Positions 41,801 to 53,605 of a DNA stretch of 64,000 nt are shown here, piece after piece. Source of the DNA: Orientallactaga sibirica. Lineage: Eukaryota > Chordata > Mammalia > Rodentia > Dipodidae. The translations under genes and the position numbers were made by a program. The first letter of the stretch is position 1, and the number at the start of each line of letters is the position of its first letter. The DNA is taken from NCBI GenBank assembly GCA_036365145.1, contig JAEOAD010000034.1, forward strand, positions 20,551,501-20,615,500, written 5' to 3'. Under the pieces are notes generated by a model that worked only from the letters and a program-made list of their open reading frames with translations, had not been told where the DNA came from and did no database searches.

Positions 41801-43571
41801 CTTATCTTTCTGGATACTATAATTACATAAATATATAATGTTATTATGTATTTGTCCAAACATCCAAAATAGACTTTGGGGGGGGGTGAGTGACATTGAT
41901 ATGTCCCTGTATGTTCATGAACTGTAACAGGTGTAGGACTCTAGTGAAGGATGTTGATAGTAGAAGAGGCTACGTGAACAGAGGTGATGGCAGTGTATTT
42001 ATAAGAAGTGTCTGAACCATTCCTTCAATGTTGCAGTGAAATTCAAGTTACTATAAAATTTAAAGTCTTAATTTTTTAACAGCATTACTAAGAAAAATAC
42101 ACTCCCAAGTCCTTCTGTAGTCACATACTCAACAAGAGATAGAACAAATCCCTTCCCTCCACTGCCAGAGAGTTCTGCCTGCTAGATTACAGACTTCCCC
42201 TGTAGGAGGTAACAGTAAAAGAATGCAAAAATAATAAAGACACAAAATAACTTGTCTGTGTAGGCTGTCTCTGTGACCCCAGAAGTCACCTCATTCCTTC
42301 CACAGCCAGGCTGGTCAGGAGGAGCAATTCCCGGAAGGTCTACAATCATTCTGATACTCCCTGGGAACTTGGGTTTGGGTTCCTTGCTGGTTGCAGGCTC
42401 GCCTTAGGTCACATACAGGGAAGAACACTAGCTACATCCAGACTCCCTGCAAGAATTTCAGTGATGCATGCTAAAGACTAACAGATGTGAACTTTCTTCC
42501 CCTGCCTAGTCTGAGGGCAGACACTGGCCCTCCCCCCACCCCTAGATGGAAGTCTCGCAGTCTCTAACTGCACGTCTCCAACAGAGTAAGCTTACATGCC
42601 ACAGCCTTCCTTTTAAAACTGTACGTGCAACAGAGATGTGAGCACGATGAAGAGATGAGACAAACTTAGAAAGATACCTGGCTCTGGAAACTCTCCTAGA
42701 TATGTTACTTTTCTCTTTGTAAGTAATCCCTAAAGAAAGGAGATCACCACCTTTTGAAAGACTGAAGGACTAATGTAAGATGCACGTCAGCACATGACAC
42801 AGAGTGCATGCTTGTAATTCAGTAGTCCCTCATCCTCTCTACCAGACTCATCAGCAATCACTCTATTCCAGCAAGAGCTGGGTTGTACAACTCTGGGGCA
42901 GGTGAATTTGAGCAGCTGTGCTGTAAAATGCATATAGAAATGAAGGAGGGAACCAGTTGCTTGGTGGGGTTGTTTTTCTATTGCCCCTGTGGAACATGGG
43001 ACAGGGAATGAACTCTGTCAGCTATAGTTCCTGCTGTTCTCTAACCTCGTTTTCCTGCTCCCTGGTTCATGTGCTGTGTTACCATCTGACCCTGTCTGCC
43101 AATGATGGCAAGCATCTGAGGACATCCACAGGGCCCCCACTTATGAGAAAGAGAACAGTAAATAGGAAAGAGCCAGGTGACTGCATCACTTCATATGAGC
43201 CAGCGAAGAATTCTAATTTAGCTCAGCCAGTTCTGACCTTTAGGAATGTAGACTCCATGCTCCTGACTATTGAGAGAATCTAGGCAATATTGGGGTGCTG
43301 TGTAAAGTATGATACTTTACATATCTGGAAATGAGGCAGACAATGTGTGAATCAGGAGAGTAATGTAGCAGTGATAATTTAAGTTATCACCAGAGTAGGG
43401 TGGGCAATATGTTACAACCAGCACTGATATTTAAGGACACAACCAATGAGAGAGGTTAAACACCATTATCAAGGTTCATGTCTGTAAAGGATCCACACAC
43501 AGCTCTCTCCAGTTTCCTAAACTACTTTGCTGCTGGGCTTCTCCTGTGTGGTCTGGTCAGTTTTCAGTACC
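41801..43571. other. No gene recognised; 1.77 kb repeat-poor block
   Basis: Has a G run near 41878-41886 and is otherwise free of repeats I can name. Positions 42240-42620 are somewhat more GC-rich. A 108-codon frame (42957-43283) opens with TTG, not ATG, and matches nothing I know. Confidence 0.55.
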
Positions 43572-43893
43572 TCCTCCGTGGTAGCTTGAATGTGAATGTA
43601 TGAGCCCCATAGTCCCAGGTACCTTGAGATAAGCTTGCAACTTATGTTCTAGCAGCCTGCTAGAGAGGTGTCACAGTCCTGTGGTGTATAAGGATCCAGT
43701 TTGAGCTCTGGCTGTTTGTGCTTACTAGTATTGGTTTTTCTCTCTCTTCTGTGGATGCTGAAGTGAGCCAGCATCCTCCACCATGGTGAAACTTCCCCCT
43801 GGCATCTATGACTCTGAAATAGACCTTTCCTCCCATAAGTTGCTTCTGGTTCAATGTTTGTCCTAGCAGTGAAAAGACAACTGCAATTTCCTC
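43572..43893 (+). mobile_element. MaLR-like solo LTR with TCCTC target duplication
   Basis: The LTR (43577-43888) starts CGTGGTAGCTTGAATGTG, where TG has become CG. CATCCTCCACCATGGTG, TCTGAAATAGACC and GTCCTAGCAGTGAAAAG follow, and it ends CTGCAATT. TCCTC lies at 43572-43576 and at 43889-43893. No internal region is present, so it is a solo LTR from recombination. Confidence 0.75.
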
Positions 43894-43960
43894 CTTTGCT
43901 ATCTCTCTGATAAGAGTAGCAACACCTGCTGCTATGTAAGTTTTCTTGCTGACATCCTGT

Positions 43961-44510
43961 TGTCATTTGAATGTGAAATGTCCCTCACAGACACGTGAAT
44001 TTGAACACTTAGTCCCCAGATAGTGACACTGTTTTGGAAAGCTGTAAACTTGAGGAGGTGGCAAGCCTTGTGCTTCATTAGGGCAAGCCTTAATGTTTTG
44101 TAACCCACCCCCACTTTCTGTCCACTTTGCTTCCTGACTGTGGATACAATGTGACCAACTTTCTCATGGTGACATTGCCATGCCTTCCGTCCATGAAGGA
44201 CTGTGCCCTCAAACTGTAAGATGAAATAAACCTTTCTTTGGGCAAGAAAGATGGCTTAGAGATTAAGGCATTTGCCTGTGAAGCCTAAGGACCCAGATTT
44301 CATTTCCCAGTACACACATAAGCCAGATGCACATGGTGGCATGTGCATCTGGAGTTCATTTGCAGTGGCTAGAGGCCCTGGCACGCCCATTCTCCCTCTT
44401 TGTCTGCCACCCCCACCCGTATCTTAAATAAATAAATAAAATATTTAAAGATCAAAAAATAAACCCTTCTTCCCATAATTGATGCAATAAGAAAAGTAAC
44501 TAACACACAC
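43961..44510 (+). mobile_element. MaLR-like solo LTR interrupted by a SINE
   Basis: It starts TGTCATTTGAATGTGAAATG. CACTTAGTCCCCAGATAGTG, GACTGTGGATACAATGTG and CAAACTGTAAGATGAAATAAACC follow. The LTR resumes after the SINE with AAATAAACCCTTCTTCCC and ends near GTAACTAACACA. The SINE landed in the polyadenylation signal region. Confidence 0.75.
44224..44471 (+). mobile_element. tRNA-derived SINE, type 1, inside an LTR
   Basis: The SINE (about 44239-44456) has GGGCAAGAAAGATGGCTTAG, CATAAGCCAGATGCACATGG, GGCACGCCCATTCTCCC and AAATAAATAAATAAAATA. It is flanked by AAATAAACCTTTCTT (44224) and AAATAAACCCTTCTT (44457), copies of the LTR target differing at one base. The B-box region (AGATTTCATTTCCC) is mutated. 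Confidence 0.9.
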
Positions 44511-45944
44511 AACATATCCCACTTATCTGAGATGCTCTTTTTGGTATTATAGCAATGTGACAGTCACTTCACCTCTGTGATTCTATTCAACTATTTATTA
44601 AAGACAGACCATACTGACCTGCTTCCACCAACCTGCATCAGCTGGGCACAATGCTGACAAGACTAATGACATAGTCTAAAGAACATTTGCAGAATAGTAC
44701 CTAGCACAAGATCATATATATAATCTTTCCCATGTCCAAGGGGCTGTCTGAGGACAATTAGGCAAATTCCTTTGTTAAAGTTCACCTTGTATCCTAGAAC
44801 ACTTAGGGTTTTTCCTTCAGGCATTTTCTAATAACAAGAGTTTGATTAAAACATCACAACATTGATGGAAGAAAAAAGGATCTCTTCATTTAGGAAGGTT
44901 TAAATGATTTTCAGGGATTGATGTAGTGAATGATGATATAAGTAAAAAACAAGTTATAGCAAATAGCAATAATACTGAAATGTTCCAAGAAACAGCCAAA
45001 AATTTGATACCTTTTCAGGAAGAAGGAAAAGAAATCATGAATTACAGTTGTCCTTAGGTGGTTGTCTTATTTGTCACATCCTGTACAGAAATCACTGAGA
45101 TGTTTTCTGCTTCTTACACCATGGGTATGTGCTATGAAGTTGAAAGGGATAATAGTATACAGGAGCGTTTTTCAGTAGCTGCTGAGGAGATGGAGGAAGA
45201 AATGTATGTGTCTGTGCTCTGTTCTTCTGTCCTTAGAAAATCAAATCAGATGTTGAATCTTAACACTGTCTACTAACAAAGCTGAAGGAAATGGAGCCAC
45301 ACTGGGAAAGTTTAAAAATCATCATCACCTTGGTTCCTTTCTATTTACATCACAGGTTAATGTGGTTGGCCTTGGCGGATAGTTCATGTTGCCATCGAGA
45401 ACTCATGCTCCTCCCATTTTACAACGTGCCCCTCCTCTACATAGGATCTTCATGAGCATGATTTGCAAGATCATCGGACAGGCTTGAAGGCCACGGATAG
45501 CAGTGGTCATGTCACTTCTGAGCAATCTAGTCATGGCATGCACACCTCATACAAAAAGAGACTGTGAATGGCCTTCATGCATATCCAGATCAATCTCAGT
45601 GGTTTTCATGAACATCTTTGGTTGTCTACACTATCTGTGTACCTTATTTGGGTTTCCTATTTCTATCCTTGAATGCTTCAATCTAATCTCAACCCACCCA
45701 GAAAATCACTGGAAAAACATAGTTAAAGCATGCCACTTCTATGCTCAAATCTCAACAGTGGCTCTGTGGTTCTTGAAACTGACAGCTAAAGTGATCACAT
45801 TGGCAGGTCCACAGGACATGATGCCATTACCTTGATAATTTCAACTTCCACTACATTGCTCCTCATTTATTCACTGTTCCAGCCATGGAAAGTTCTGACT
45901 TAAAAGACTCTCCTGAACTTCCTTGATATTGTTTGTACATAAAG
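44511..45944. other. No gene; unique sequence
   Basis: Nothing recognised. A 110-codon ATG frame (45503-45835) and a 72-codon one (45058-45276) have no family resemblance. Confidence 0.5.
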
Positions 45945-46262
45945 TGCTCCCCTAAATGGCTCATATGTTGAAGGCTTAGTACCCAGGTAGTGGTGCTATG
46001 GAGACTTGACTGGATTTTGAGGCTGGTTGGTCCATTGATTAGTTCCTATTGGCTGGAGTTAGTAAGAAGTAGGGTCCAGTTGGGGAAAGTAGGTCTCTAT
46101 GGAGTGCCTTTGAAGGGAGTACTGCTCTGTGGTTCCTTCCTGTCTTTGCTTCCTGAACACCATGAAGTGAATAGCATTATGCTCTGTCTCACAACAGGCA
46201 CATGAACATGGAGCCAAGTGACCTTTCAGAAGACTGAAACCTCTAACACGGTGAGTGAAAAT
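45945..46262 (+). mobile_element. Old MaLR/LTR-like repeat
   Basis: GGCTCATATGTTGAAGGCTTAG, GTAGGGTCCAGTTGGGGAAAG, TTTGCTTCCTGAACACCATG and AGACTGAAACCTCTAAC follow the order of an old mammalian LTR-like repeat. I cannot name the family. Confidence 0.5.
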
Positions 46263-46510
46263 ATATCTTCTGTCCCTTAAGATGCTTTCTTAGGTATTTC
46301 ATCATGATGAAAAACTTATTGCCAGTCTCCTCCAACCTCAAAGTTAGAATAGCAGGCATTCAGTTCAAAATTACTAAAGCAATGAAAACATGAGTCATAA
46401 AATGATGTGATTGAAGAGAAACAACTGCCCAGTGACACGAAGGTCTCAGGACTGTCCATGCTTCAAGACAGATTCACTGTGTACTCTGTGGTAGTGGAGT
46501 TGAGCTGACT

Positions 46511-46901
46511 CACATTTTTTGGGGTCCCCCATAAGGCCAGCCCAGGAGGGATGGCAGGGTCTCTGCTGAGTTGGGGGTGAGCAGTGCAGAATCACAACAC
46601 AGACTCTGGGAGTTGGGTGGAAGCAACAGAGAGTGAGCTGCCACAAAACTCGTTTATTGAGGAAGTGCAGGGGGTTTTAAGGGGCTTGGCTGGCCAATCA
46701 TTGTATAGGGTGGTCTCCTTTTTTTGACCAATGACAGCCTGTCTCTGGACAGGTCATCTTGTAGCAGGTTTTTCGTGAGCATGGGACTGTAGTTGTCACA
46801 CCAGGCCTGCGCAAAATTCCATGTTCACAGAAGCCACTTCCTGGTTTCTTCTGCCATGTGGTCTGGCTAGGGCCAGGTCTGCATTGTGCCATACACACAT
46901 T
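46511..46901 (-). mobile_element. ERV solo LTR (class I/II-like), minus strand
   Basis: On the minus strand it starts TGTATGGCACAATGCAG, has two ATTGG boxes, a TATA-like CCCTTAAAACC (about 46675-46684), AATAAA at 46653-46658, and a U5-like part ending GGGGGACCCC. CACATT flanks it at 46511-46516 and 46896-46901 and could be a 6-bp target duplication. The 3' terminus reads AAAA rather than CA, so the limits are tentative. No internal genes are present. Confidence 0.65.
46653..46658 (-). promoter_or_regulatory. Polyadenylation signal of the ERV LTR
   Basis: TTTATT on the plus strand is AATAAA on the LTR strand. It lies about 20 bases downstream of the TATA-like element, the compact spacing typical of a U3-R boundary. 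Confidence 0.5.
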
Positions 46902-46944
46902 ACCTTTGCCATATATCCTTTAATCTTCTGATTAAAGAGGACCT

Positions 46945-47300
46945 GAGGGCCTGGTGAGATGGTTCAGTGGGTAAGCGTGCTTCCACTTAAGCATGAGAGC
47001 CACAGAGGGCCACAGAGGGCCACAGAGGGCCTGAGAGGACCTGCGACTATCAGAATTCAATTTTTCATGACCTGTGTAAAAAACCCTGCATGGCCATGTA
47101 TGTATGAAAGCCTGAGGTGGAGGAGCTCAAGAATCACTGGAGTTCACTAACAAAACAACAATAGCTCCACATTGAGGGAGAGACTCCATCTTAAGTGATA
47201 GAAAAGGACATTTGACATCTTCTCAGGCCTCCTCACATGAGGAACTCACATCTACACACACATGTGTGTACCACGCCCAATACCACACATACTTACACAC
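46945..47300 (+). mobile_element. B4-type SINE, plus strand, diverged
   Basis: The head GGCCTGGTGAGATGGTTCAGTGGGTAAG and the CA-rich tail fit B4. The middle is poorly conserved and holds three tandem copies of CACAGAGGGC. Confidence 0.5.
47001..47030. repeat. 10-bp tandem repeat x3
   Basis: CACAGAGGGC occurs three times without gaps in the B4-like element. Confidence 0.95.
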
Positions 47301-49148
47301 ATATGCACAAACACTCCAAGGAAAAGGGAGGATGTTTTTTCCATATGCATTATATCCCTCTCTCATGGCCACTGTAAGTACTGAAACACTGAAGAACATC
47401 TTATTAAAAAAGAGAAATAATTCAATCAATATATCTAAGTATATGGTTTGCTGATTCTGTTTCTTACAGTAAATGTGTGTTCCTCTAATCCAATTTGTGG
47501 TTGGCAGCAATATCCAACAATCCCCTATAGTGCCCACAGCTTCTGTGGCTACTCCTCATAAGAAGGCTAATTCTCATAAGAATCAGACTTCCCAAATTGG
47601 GTCTATAGAGATAGTTCTACAGGTAAACTGAAGGCAGCCAATGAGAGAGACATCTGGCCACAGCTGCTGTTCCTGCACTTGCTTGGACCTTCTGTTGAAG
47701 GCAATATCTCCTCTGTGGTCAAAAATAAAGTACTCATATGCCCTTGGACATCTTTGTGCAGTCAGTTTGAACTTCTGGGTCAATTCCTATCTAGACAGAT
47801 AATTGGGCCCATTAACATTTTGACATAGAGGACTGGAGGAAGATAAAAAGAATGAGACATCAGAAGAGAGGGAGGCCGAGTTGGACAGTGGACGGTATTT
47901 AGTAAAATTTAGGGGTTGGGGTAAGAGGACAGGGGAGATCAATGGGAGGGGATAATTCTCAAGTTACACTATGTTAATAGAGTAAAATTCCCATTAAAAA
48001 ATTCAAAAATAAGACATAATACTCTGTGTTTTGTTTTGGCTAAATACACTCAGTTTTCATCACTGTCATGTTTCAAGTGGGCTCTGGGAGGTGGCATTGG
48101 CAATTGCAACTTCTTTCTACATTGTTCATCCTATGTGGCTCTATGACTTAAAAGAGAACAAATACACTTAATTCTACCCTGGAACTTGAGAACCACCCCT
48201 TCACTAGAGAACTAAACTCTAAAGGGAAGTATATTGATAAGAAATATAAAACTATTTGCCATCATCAGACAATTATCATCTCTCAGGAACAGAAATGGAT
48301 TATTTGTACCTACTTAGGACTGAATGGGAGCCTAAAAAATTCTTGAAAATATTCTTTCAATTGAGGTTGTTCTAGTGCAGCATATTTTGATGTGGAAAGA
48401 CCATTGCCATCATTATCATAAAAACACCGATCAAAACCACATCCTGACTGAGCAGCCATCTATGCTTCCATTATGAATGTGAAACTAGAAAAATTTCCTG
48501 AGTAGCCTGGACATCTCCAAATCCCCACTCTTACTATTTTTGTTCTATGATTTTCAAACCCACGAGAAAAAAGTCCTCTCTCACACAAACTGTCCATATT
48601 AAGTAACATTGAGAAATCATAAGAAAGGTATAACAAAGGGGTTTCCCAAGACTATTAATAAACCTAGGCTTATAAATAATTGATTACAAAAGCTGGCACC
48701 TTGCCCCATCATGAAGGCAAAATAAACATGAGCAAGGTGGGTGGGAATCTGCCCTCCATGACCAAGTTGTTGCCTGAGGAGCCTTCCTCCTCATTCCAAA
48801 GCTCTGAGAACATTCCCAAAGAAAGATTCCCAAAGAAGGAAGTGTCCTCCATCTGTAACTGTTCATTCCTAGCTTCTTCTTGGAACCCCTGAATGCTACT
48901 GAAATCTCTGGGGATTATCTCTTGGGCAGTGGACAAACTGATGCAGGGGGTTTCCTAGTTACCATGGTGTCTGTAAGCAACAATAAGTGATTTGCTGAAG
49001 GGCATGCCCCACTTTCCTGTTATCTTCACCCTTCTGTTTTCCCAAAATGAGCCAATCTGTGGGAACTAACAGAACAATCACTCCTTCCACTCCATCCATC
49101 CCCTCACAAACTTCACTTCCTGTCTGTGATTCTGACCTGAGAAGACCT
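47301..49148. other. No gene recognised; mostly unique sequence
   Basis: Positions 47830-48005 end in an A-rich, L1-like 3' terminus (GGGAGGGGATAATTCTCAAG ... CCATTAAAAAATTC), but I cannot match it to the other L1 ends. Frames of 70 and 75 codons lie on opposite strands at 48680-48936 without family resemblance. Confidence 0.4.
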
Positions 49149-49345
49149 TATTACAGTTCTGTGCATTGAGATCCTACTGTGGACCAGGCCCCATACTTGC
49201 ACTTACAGTATCATTCAGGCCTTATAACCCATGTGGAGTAGATCCTGTTATTTCTGTATAACACACAGAAGGTAAGGCTAAAAGACTTGTGGAGGCTTAT
49301 CAGAGGCTACACAGCAAAGAACTGACAGAAATTGCCTGCTAATAA
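49149..49345 (+). mobile_element. MIR/L2-class fragment
   Basis: GAGATCCTACTGTGGACCAGGCCC, CAGGCCTTATAACCCATGTGG and GGAGGCTTATCAGAGGCTACACAGC follow the common mammalian-wide 'cctactgtgtgccaggc ... acacagct' block. Confidence 0.55.
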
Positions 49346-49429
49346 TTAATCTTTTTTTCTTATCTCTTCTCTATGAATTTGATATCAGCTATTTAATTAG
49401 TTGTTGGAACATACTGATGGACCTTCAAT

Positions 49430-49560
49430 GTCACAACAGTGTGTGTCCTTGAGCAATTCCTTCCTCCCTGGTAAGATTTTCTTTCTGTAAAATAATATGA
49501 GAGTTTTGTGCTTTGTCTATGTTCCAATATCCTTAAATCCTAAAGACGTAAGTAGGTGTA
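49430..49560 (+). mobile_element. MIR fragment
   Basis: GTGTGTCCTTGAGCAATTCC and TTTCTTTCTGTAAAATAATATGAG match the MIR core. Confidence 0.5.
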
Positions 49561-51365
49561 AGTGATATCAAAATACCCTAATTTGTAAAATCTCCCATAG
49601 TCAATATTACTAATCCTATTGATAAGTTACCAGCAGGAAATATTACATGTCTCAGAAAGAGTAGTGGCTAGGGTCATCTCAGCCCAAAGGTCAAGAGAAA
49701 TAAGCCAAGATGTAGGATAACATAAAATATTTTCTTCAACTTTTTGACAAAATGAAAAGACCACTAATTTCAAACTACTATGATGCAGACTAGAATTCAA
49801 GAAAGTATAATTCTGTCTCTCTCACTTGAAATATTATTGTTAGATCTTGGTGAGGTTATTAAAACACTGGGAAACCTCTCTACCCAGTTGTACAGTAGAC
49901 TGGTCAATAAATATGCTTTTCCTCCCCCATGATTATGGCTTACCTCAAACAAGTCCATTGCAGCCTGTGCATGTAAACGTTCATGAGTAGATAGCCAACA
50001 TGTCCTTTTTTACAGATATAGTGTTTCCCTCACATGGACATAATTTTCAACAACAATATAACCAAAAAGGATGGGAGGTGATTGACTGTTTTCTCTGACT
50101 CTTATGGAATTAAGGGTGATGGTTCTCTCCTGGGTTGCATTTGCTATTCAGAGCAGCATGAAGGAGGAAATGATGCACAGTTAAGGCTAAAATTTTGGTT
50201 CTTTATAGTAATTTGGAACACTTACTAGCTCTTGAGTCTCTCTGTTTTTGAGTGAACATTGTTTGCAAGCTCCAGTCAAATTTACTAGTTTCTCCTCTCT
50301 TGAAAGAAATCTAACCTCCAATAAGAATGACAAACAAGGGCATATTCAAAAGCCTTGTCTTACTTTCCTAAGCAGTGATCCCTGCAGGGACAGAAGCTCT
50401 GACTTTTATTGGAATTTGTGTCTCTAGGCACAGAGGAAGGATACACCCAGAAATGTGTTTTCCCAGCATGCTTTGCTTCAAGGTCATACCCTCTCCAGTA
50501 TTTGTCATTCTTAACTCCTAAGATCAAAACCAAAGTTACATAAAAACTAAAAATAGATTGTTTGTCACCCAGCAGGAACCAATAAAATGTAACTACATAG
50601 ATAGATGAGTTAAGCCAAGCCTGTCTTTCTCTTAGATATACGTTCCTCTGATGTCTCACAAGTTACCGTTTGTTCTTGTACAAATCTTTCCTAACACTGA
50701 AAGCCAAACTCAGTCCTTTATTCCTCCTTTATAAGCCCAATGGCTCCTTCCACATAATAAAATGTAGCTATGAGTTCTTTGTGAAAAATCAAGATGGCTC
50801 CCTGAGTTGGGCAGGTGCCATGATCCCCAAAGACTAAGATTGGCAACACCTACCTACAACTGCTCTTGCCCCAGCCTGTTTATTGCTGGACTTATTCTTA
50901 GCCCTTAGAAATGACAAAGAAAGTCATCGTAACTGACTTCTGAGGTGACAGCAAAATGAAGTCTTGCTTTCTGAGAACAAACTTGAAAGAAATAAAACTT
51001 TGTCCTGGTCTATTATTTCAAAACATTCACTTAATCAAGTCATATGTCATTACCCCAAGATAGCCTATATGTAAATGGTTACTATGGGTAGTTTCATCCA
51101 TTATACTATTCATTAATATAAATATTAAGAAAATTAAGAAATTCAAAGGGAGTTTGATTTTACAAACACATGTATGCTACTATTAATAACACTGATAAAC
51201 ATACAAATAAGAATGTTAATGAAGGTAGTAGAAACAATAACATCTAGCATATATTGAAAAATTTATTATAACAAACAATTTATCCATGTATTTTTTTTCA
51301 CTGTGCCACCTCTAGGTATCTTTGGATCATACCATCTTCATTTTTTACATAAATAAACCGAGATT
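49561..51365. other. No gene; unique AT-rich sequence with possible MIR traces
   Basis: Positions 49785-49920 and 51240-51370 weakly resemble MIR/L2-class sequence. No gene or younger repeat is visible. Confidence 0.45.
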
Positions 51366-51367
51366 TC

Positions 51368-51475
51368 AAGATAGGTATGGCGACTAATGCACAAGGATTG
51401 CTGTGTGTTCAAGGCAAGTCTGGGATGAGTGATTCCCAGGTCAGCCTAAGCTATAATGAGATCCAGACACACCAC
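51368..51475 (+). mobile_element. B1-like fragment, diverged
   Basis: GATAGGTATGGCGACTAATGC, TTCAAGGCAAGTCTGGG and CCCAGGTCAGCCTAAGCTATAATGAG are a shortened, old B1 in plus orientation. The tail has become a CCA/CAA-rich run. Confidence 0.6.
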
Positions 51476-52043
51476 CACCACCAACAACAAAAAGAAACAA
51501 TAAAAAGAAAGAAAGAAACTAAGGTTCCAAACAGTTAGAACACGTGCCTATCAGGATGAACAGCCATCTCTGAAGGGGACACTCATCTTACTACTTTGCT
51601 CCTGGTGACTTGCATTTGATCGGCTACATCATCCCTAGGAGTGGGGTGGAGTTTGGTTTGCTTCACTGTCTTGCTGGAAGAATCAAGATAATAAAATATT
51701 TGAGTTAAAATTATAGCCTCCACTTCTACAGTTGACTATTTACCATCTACCTTAACCAATACACACATGAATTATGTTGTGTGAACAGTCTTGGCAGACT
51801 GGGCCAACATCGAGCCTAAATTGAACCAAACAGGTGGTGTGTCATCATGACATATATTTTTAAAAAGACAAGATCTTGGACTGTGTGCTTTTTAAAAATT
51901 TAATCTTCTCTGTATAGAAGATCTCTATGAATGGGGGGAAGGAAGAAACAAAGTTAAAATAGAATTTATTTGTAAATGTACTTAATAGTTAAGTAATTTT
52001 TAAAGTGCATACATAGCACTGAGAGATCTACATAGGTAATATA
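51476..52043. other. No gene; unique sequence
   Basis: Nothing recognised. Confidence 0.5.
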
Positions 52044-52044
52044 A

Positions 52045-52610
52045 TTCCCTAGCAGTCTTTTTTTTTAATTTATTTTTATTGGTTATTAACATACTTAGTA
52101 TGTGTGGTGGTTTGATTCAGGGTCCCCCATAAACTTAGGTGTTCTGAATGCTAGGTTCCCAGCTGATGGAGATTTGGGGATTAACACTTCCTGGAGGCAT
52201 TGTACTGTTGGGGGCAGGTTTATGGGTATTATAGCCACTGTCCCCTTGATAGTGTTGCTATTGTCCACCTTATGTTGGCCAGGGGGTGATATCCACCCTC
52301 TGCTCATGCCATCATTTTCCCTGCCTTTGTGGAGCATCCCCTCGAGTCTATATGCCAAAATGATACTCCCCCCTCTTTTCCCCAAAAGTTGCTCTTGATC
52401 AGGTGATTTCTGCCAGCAATGTGAACCTGACTTCAACAGTATGTAAACAGTACATGTTGGTACCATATTTTCCTTTATCCCTGCCCCTTTTCCAAAGGGG
52501 CCCTCTTTGATGGAAATGCGGGTCACGCCCATGGGGATTGTTGGTCATTGCCCTTATGAGGTTAAGCAGTGTTTCTAGTTTATAGAGCTAGTGTAGTGCA
52601 GAGATGGAAT
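52045..52610 (-). mobile_element. LINE-1 3' end, minus strand, split by a solo LTR
   Basis: The left part TTTTTTTTAATTTATTTTTATTGG (52059-52102) and the right part from 52439 (GTATGTAAACAGTACATGTTGG, CCATGGGGATTGTTGGTC) are contiguous once the LTR is removed. The order is that of a rodent L1 3' UTR in reverse complement, of a third kind in this window. The outer limit is approximate. Confidence 0.55.
52098..52443 (+). mobile_element. MaLR (MT-like) solo LTR, perfect 5-bp target duplication
   Basis: The LTR (52103-52438) starts TGTGGTGGTTTGATTCAGG and ends CCTGACTTCAACA. GTATG flanks it at 52098-52102 and at 52439-52443. It has the canonical TG...CA ends and the order shared with 31.4 and 59.3 kb. 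The 145-codon antisense frame through it is not a gene. Confidence 0.9.
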
Positions 52611-53145
52611 AAAGACCCAGATCTGTTTTCACATTTCCCCACAGTGTTACAAGGAGTCATGCACCAGGAGATGTACTCCTGTGTACTCACACTGTGTTGT
52701 GAATGCTGATGCAGCACAATGTGTATTGGGGACTTTTCTCCTCTCAAACCATACACCTATTTTAATTTATCCATTTTGAGTCTTTATAAGCAAATAGACC
52801 TGCTTTTTGTCTTAATATCTACTCTGGGTCTCTTCACACTACCACTACTCCTGCTCTATTATTATGTAGCCACAATAAGCTCCCTGGAATATTAGAACCT
52901 CCTTGATTCATTGTGAAGTGTTCTCTCTTCTTGGAACCCCTGTCCCTGATCATGTGACCTATTTCTTCTATGCTCTCAAGATTGGTCTTCTGAGTCACCT
53001 CATCTGAGAATAGCCCCCTGGGTTGTTCCAAAAGCTTGTATTTTTTGGGGGGTGGTGGTGTACTTTCTTCACATCTTCAGCAACATTTAACCAGTGCACC
53101 ACTACACCGAGTTGTGCCTGTGTTTTAGTAGGTGTATCTCTACCT
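52611..53145. other. No gene; unique sequence
   Basis: Nothing recognised. Confidence 0.5.
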
Positions 53146-53149
53146 CCTC

Positions 53150-53260
53150 AGAGGTACACTGCCTGGAGAACAGAGACTATAGTATATCTTGTACCATATC
53201 CCTGCCATTCAGCATAACATCTGAGAATCAGCAAACAGTCTACGGATGTTTATGAAGTGG
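53150..53260 (+). mobile_element. Possible L2 3' end remnant
   Basis: CTGCCTGGAGAACAGAGACTATAG, TTGTACCATATCCCTGCCATTC and CAAACAGTCTACGGATGTTT recall the L2 3' end in order. Confidence 0.4.
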
Positions 53261-53494
53261 AAAAATGGGTGCAGGGTTCACTGGCTGGGTAGCTGAACAA
53301 TGTAGGTAGAAAACCAAAATTTGAGAAACCCTGCAAATATTAAAGCTGAGGAAAGGTACTAAGCCACACCTCCTGATGTCCCTGACTGCAGACAGGAAAA
53401 TGCAGTACTTAGCAAGCCCAGTTAGGAAATAAGAAAAAGATATTTGAAAGAAGTAGCAAAGAAGCAATGACCCCACAGCTAAAAAAATCCTTTT

Positions 53495-53605
53495 CTTTTG
53501 CACATAGGGAAATCAGGGCACAGAGAAGGGGAGTGACTAGTGAGTTATAGCTAAATGTAGAACAGAATCAGGTCTCTTGGCTCACAGCCCACTGTTCTCT
53601 ATCTT
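53495..53605 (+). mobile_element. MIR/L2-class fragment
   Basis: AGGGCACAGAGAAGGGGAGTGAC, ACAGAATCAGGTCTCTTGGCTC and CACAGCCCACTGTTCTC follow the usual block. Confidence 0.5.

Noticed and set aside
48680..48936. Overlapping frames on both strands resembling an exon
   Set aside because: No family resemblance and no convincing splice-site pair at the edges.
52095..52532. 145-codon minus-strand frame
   Set aside because: Spans a solo LTR and its L1 flank antisense; chance frame.
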